A DNA stretch of 64,000 nt from Intoshia linei (lineage: Eukaryota > Orthonectida > Rhopaluridae): positions 5,697 to 69,696 of the forward strand of contig LWCA01000007.1 in assembly GCA_001642005.1 (NCBI GenBank), read 5' to 3'. Under the pieces are notes generated by a model. The model was not told the DNA's origin. It did not search any database and saw nothing but the letters and a program-made list of their open reading frames with translations. Of this stretch, positions 60,201-64,000 are shown one piece after another (position 1 is the stretch's first letter; every line of letters begins with the position of its first letter). The position numbers and the translations under genes are program-made.

Positions 60201-63200
60201 TATTTGAAAAAACCAACATTATTAATTGTTAATTAATTACAATATCCTTCAGAACAAGAGAAACAGTCAAAATTTGATTTTCCATGAGTATTATTTCTAA
60301 ATATACAATTTCAAGGCGGTAATTACAACACCGGGGGATAAAGTGCTAGGAAACTAGAAATTAAAATATCTTGGTGTCAATAAAAATACTATGAAAATTT
60401 TGAAGTACTACAAAATCTTAAAAATGACAGTATAGCTTGTTTGTTTTCCGCCCTCAGTAGAGCTAGGTGCTGTTTGTACAAAGCAAAAACAGTCAAGTTA
60501 GTATAAAATGCTATAGAATGTATACCTGAATGTAGAGACGACGCAAGGCTTGATGGAATCAGCTTTAATTGGACAATAATTTCCAATTGGACATTCCGTT
60601 AATTTATACAGTACAGTAGCTTTTCTTGAACAAATATACCCTGCAGGACAAAATTTACACTGAAATATAGATTTTGCTTCTTCAAAATCCAAATAAGTAC
60701 CCTTTGGGCATCCGACCATATTTCTAAGAAAATATATATAGAAATATAATTATCAATACTTATTATATTCACAATAATGGCCAACACTACACGGTTTAGG
60801 AATGACAGCTCCAATTGGACATTGTTTTCCTTTATTTGAAAATTATAAAATTACATGAATATAAATAATACCAGCAGGACAAAAATCACAATCATTAATA
60901 GATTTCGCGCCAATCATGTTAATTACTTTACCGTCCATGCATTTTTCAGGTTTTTTACAGCCTTAGTAAATTAATTAACATACATGTATTATTAATTAAA
61001 ATATTTTAAAATAAATTAATTGAATTGAAAATACCTATTGGGCACCAATATCCATATGGACTAATCATAATTTAAATTTTTCATTAGAAAAATTACCATA
61101 AACTACCAATAACGGGATATGATGAAACTTCTGGATTTGAAATTTTGTTTCCAGAAACACAATAAAACCCAGCATCGCAATCACCAGTAATTTTACCACT
61201 TTGACAATATTTACCTAACGGACATATGGTACATTGTGAGGCATCTTCAAGTTGATCGGTAGTTGCGTCAGTAAATGTTCCTACATTATTTGGATATTTT
61301 ATTTTTAATATAATTTTACCATCCGGACATGTTATGGGTTCAACAGAAGCCAAAGGACAATATGAATAAGCTGAACAAATTGTTGGTTTAATTGTGGCTA
61401 AATCTTTACAAAAAAATCCTAAAATTATAAAAATCAAAAATAAATCAGCAATGCTCATAAATTCATAAACGTCAATCTTGTTTAAATTTGTAAAGATTTG
61501 AAAGGTTACCTTTTGGACATTTGATACAAACAGTACTTTGTATGGAAGGTTGAAAGTATCCTAGTTTTATTTTACGTATTCATTTATAATAATTTACCTT
61601 TCTGACATTTTAAAGGTTCTAAACTTCCGACAGGGCAATAATGACCTAATAATAAAATAATCATTAAACAAAATTGAACCAAGTAATGAAACGTTCATTG
61701 AAAACGTAAAATACCTTTAGTACACTTATGATTGGTAGGTCGAGCTGTAGATCTAAGTTCGTTATCGGGACAAAAGAACCCTGCAGAGCATACATCAGTA
61801 GGTTCAAAACCACCAATTTTATCACAATAATGCCTTCCTATGCAGTTTAAACATTCAGATGCCTGTTTGGCACCAATATTTGATAAAATCATTCCTATTG
61901 GACATGGTGTACCGCTTATTGCGCCTAAGTTAAATGGATTATAATGATACAAAGTCATTATAAATAATTACCAGCTAAGCAATAATTTCCTTTTGGACAT
62001 GGTATGTTAACATTATCATTTGGAGAAATAGATTTTGATCCGCTTATACAAATATATCCAGCAGCACATGAACCGGTCGGTGCAGATAAACCATCTATAT
62101 TATAAGTATACATTTATATCAACTATTTCATCAAACCAGAATCACAGTATTTACCCGAAGGACAATATTTACATGCGATTTCACTCCTACCACCAACATT
62201 GGGGTTAAAAGTTCCTAAAATATAACATAATTTATAATTTTTTAAATTGGTCATGCTCAATAAAATATATGCATCAAAGTTAACTAGTACTAGTACCTTT
62301 GGGACAATTAATAGAATTCTTAATAGTGCCTTCTTTGCAGTATTTACCAACTTCACATTTTATTGGAGTTATTGTTTCTAGTTCTGGACAACGAAGGCCA
62401 GATGGACAAATTTTACAGGCTCCTAAATTGATGAAATATTAATAATCTTTTACTTGTATAAAATTGAAAGTGTTTGTGTGTTTACCGTTTATTTAAAAAA
62501 TTAAGTCACAGAATTTAAAAAATCAAATTATAAACAGTTTTTTGTGAGTGTTTACCCAAGTTTCATTGTCCGAAATTGAGTCCTTCAGGGTCAAAAATCA
62601 AATTTACTCATTTTTTTAAAAATAAAATCAGTCAAAAATTTTAAACAAACATTAACATGAAGATTAAATCATTAAAATTGTCGTAAATCAAACATTTTTT
62701 ACATTATACACTCATTCTCACTAATGAATTAAATAAATTGAATGGTAATGTGAAATGACCGGTCCGCGGTGAAAAAATTTTTGGTACGAATCAGTTAAAC
62801 TTTAAAGGATTGAACATATAGTATAGTACCATTTTTTGAATAAGATTTTATTCAATTTATTTTTTTGGTAGAATTATAAAAGTTCGCCCTCGGCAGAACT
62901 AGCTACTGTTTGTACGAATTTCATAACATTCAAACTAGTTCTTTAATAATATTTTGTTTTTAAATGACAAAAATTTAAGCAAATAATAAAATTACCCAAT
63001 CCAATAATATCAGCATAAGTACCTATATTCGAAGATTGATATAAACATTATATTAATAATTTGATACCTGCAGCACACTTTGTTGGGTTTATTGCTCCTT
63101 CCGTACAGTAATTACCTTTAGGGCATGCATATCCTAATATTTTGATTAGAAATTAAAAAATCATAAAAATTCTATATACAAGGTTTGTAATGGTGAACAT

Positions 63201-63954
63201 TAGTTATATAAAAATATGTATATACATTGTACACGTATTTCAGATTTCTTGTCCGTTTGCAACCATTTATTTAAGAAAAGAGTCCAATAATTTTAAAAAA
63301 CACCATTTCTAAGACATTTTTTTCAGAATATTTTATTACCCCTTTCAATCAGAGCAATTTACATTGTCATATTCAAAACGCATTATTTTAATAAATTATT
63401 TCAGCAAAAATAAAAAATATTCAATAATGATAATTGATAGCCCTAAAATTAAATAAAAGGTTAATTGTAACCCATATCAGATTTTCTGCTGTTAAAACCT
63501 TGTGACAGTTAAATATTTTTACACCTGTAATTTAGTTAATATTAATTTCTTGTTAATTAAAATATGATCACGTAATTCTCCGCTAAAAATTGCATACACA
63601 TTGAAAAAAAATTGAAATAGTAAATTAAAAATTAATCAACTAAAATTAATTGAAATAACTTAGTTGTTATGATGTTGTTAATTAATATCTTTTAATTTAA
63701 TAATGATAGCGAACTGTAAAATTAAAAAGAGAAATATTATGTTGATCACGAAAATTTTAGCTTTTCAATCGTACAAGTTGGTATAAGTCGCATTGAGGTT
63801 TTCGGAAATTTTTTTTCATTTTATTGTGCAGTGTTACAATAAAACTGTTTTCCGTTTAAAATATATTCAAACAAACCTATGACATTATCCGTTGGCGCCT
63901 TAATATACGAACCGGTCAAGCAGATGTAGCCAGCTGCACATTTCCTCAAATTTA
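51201..63954 (-). CDS. Giant GCC2/GCC3 cysteine-repeat membrane protein, partial
   Basis: Twenty-eight phase-consistent exons are visible (63954-63877 down to 51284-51201), about 2,320 residues; the 5' end lies beyond the right edge. Exons from 63954 to 59588 encode ephrin-receptor-like GCC2/GCC3 units of the type CPxGxYC (CPIGNYCPI, CPSGKYCDSG, CPKGNYC, CAAGYICI). Many are small, and most begin and end in phase 1; two are only 26-27 bp. After 59063 the ectodomain changes (YPIFDRLNLFNSP, PYRFMQPGVFVFKHS). One membrane segment follows (LLFFILTIITIIVSFVLIIV) across the exon pair 57013-56653 and 56615-55490. About 1,200 residues come after it, including a coiled coil (EKKRRELENEKNEREKIKE) and a conserved-looking end (LLASQIPPN, ILYIRKEICANVGSFLFILTHCASHI). 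I recall similar giant proteins in invertebrates but no name or function. The 1.5-kb intron 58560-57014 contains a tRNA gene. Confidence 0.8.
54100..54440 (+). repeat. Dispersed repeat family A, copy in the giant gene's intron
   Basis: Lies in intron 55137-53980. AAAACGAGTATCAGTG, GGAATTCGGTGTTTGACCCTGAAGGACTC and CTCGAAAAATTATAG mark the family. Confidence 0.6.
58365..58436 (+). tRNA. tRNA-Arg (CCT anticodon)
   Basis: The cloverleaf can be drawn by eye. Acceptor GTCCTTG pairs with CGAGGAC (one T-G pair). The D arm is GGCGCAATGGATAGCGC, and the anticodon stem TCGGA/TCCGG encloses loop CTCCTAA with anticodon CCT. The T arm is GCGGGTTCGAGTCCCGT. There is no intron. A run of T starts directly after it as a polymerase III stop. 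A and B boxes (TGGCGCAATGG and GGTTCGAGTCC) look normal. Confidence 0.95.
58437..58443 (+). terminator. Pol III T-run terminator of tRNA-Arg
   Basis: Seven T residues directly after the tRNA 3' end. Confidence 0.7.
60455..60510 (+). repeat. Repeat C, copy 2
   Basis: CCCTCAGTAGAGCTAGG, CTGTTTGTACAAAG and AACAGTCAAGTTAG. It lies in an intron of the giant gene. Confidence 0.6.
62530..62640 (-). repeat. Dispersed repeat family A, short inverted copy
   Basis: GAGTCCTTCAGGGTCAAAAATC at about 62578 is the inverse of the family core. It lies in an intron of the giant gene. Confidence 0.5.
62880..62940 (+). repeat. Repeat C, copy 3
   Basis: GCCCTCGGCAGAACTAGCTAC, read in two parts, then CTGTTTGTACGAATTTC and CATTCAAACTAG. 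Same orientation as the other two copies. Confidence 0.6.
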
Positions 63955-64000
63955 CTAAAAAATTAAAATTAGAAGAAATTTGAAAATCACCATTAAATAT

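Noticed and set aside
1-64000. CRISPR arrays, operons, Shine-Dalgarno sites or riboswitches
   Set aside because: The window is eukaryotic; no direct-repeat-spacer structure or bacterial gene order was seen.

Overview
The window is nuclear DNA from a metazoan. It is strongly AT-rich, its genes are broken by GT-AG introns, and they encode animal proteins: an ankyrin-type ZU5-UPA-death module, a band-4.1-like FERM protein, animal-type phosphomevalonate kinase, BAG3-, NECAP- and DUSP22-like proteins, and queuine tRNA-ribosyltransferase. Introns can be as short as 37-39 bp. Proteins are compact and diverged, and long introns are packed with hAT-type elements. This fits a reduced parasitic animal such as a myxozoan cnidarian. 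That placement is inference; no rRNA or mitochondrial marker is present. I rebuilt the gene models by hand from splice sites, reading phase and recalled protein-family patterns. Most exon joins are phase-consistent, but exon ends are predictions.

Left part (1-9.8 kb): an LCAT/lysosomal phospholipase A2-like gene on the minus strand runs off the left edge. A whole membrane-anchored serpin gene sits inside one of its introns on the other strand. A 12-exon VPS9-domain gene follows on the plus strand.

Middle-left (9.8-29.4 kb): DDI1-like protease, QTRT1, a nearly intronless EPB41L5-like FERM gene (minus), PMVK (first intron 3.7 kb, containing a decayed hAT transposon) and SDHA.

Middle (29.4-41.6 kb): a dense cluster of a BAG3-like gene (minus), NECAP-like, NDUFV1, a MARCH-type RING-CH ligase (minus), an NBR1-like UBA protein and SUPT6H (minus). 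Tail-to-tail spacing is as little as 25 and 35 bp.

Right part (41.6-64 kb): a 3.5 kb gene-free stretch, an ankyrin-like gene without ankyrin repeats, a DUSP22-like phosphatase (minus), then a very large minus-strand gene that leaves the right edge. That gene encodes a GCC2/GCC3-type cysteine-repeat ectodomain, one membrane segment and about 1,200 further residues. A tRNA-Arg(CCT) gene lies in one of its introns on the opposite strand.

The genes are mostly housekeeping functions with no shared pathway, apart from two respiratory-chain flavoprotein subunits (SDHA, NDUFV1). Between and inside them lie at least three hAT-type MITEs with 8-bp target duplications, one larger hAT remnant with a broken transposase, a 157-bp MITE with 9-bp flanking repeats, and a very common dispersed repeat of unknown class.
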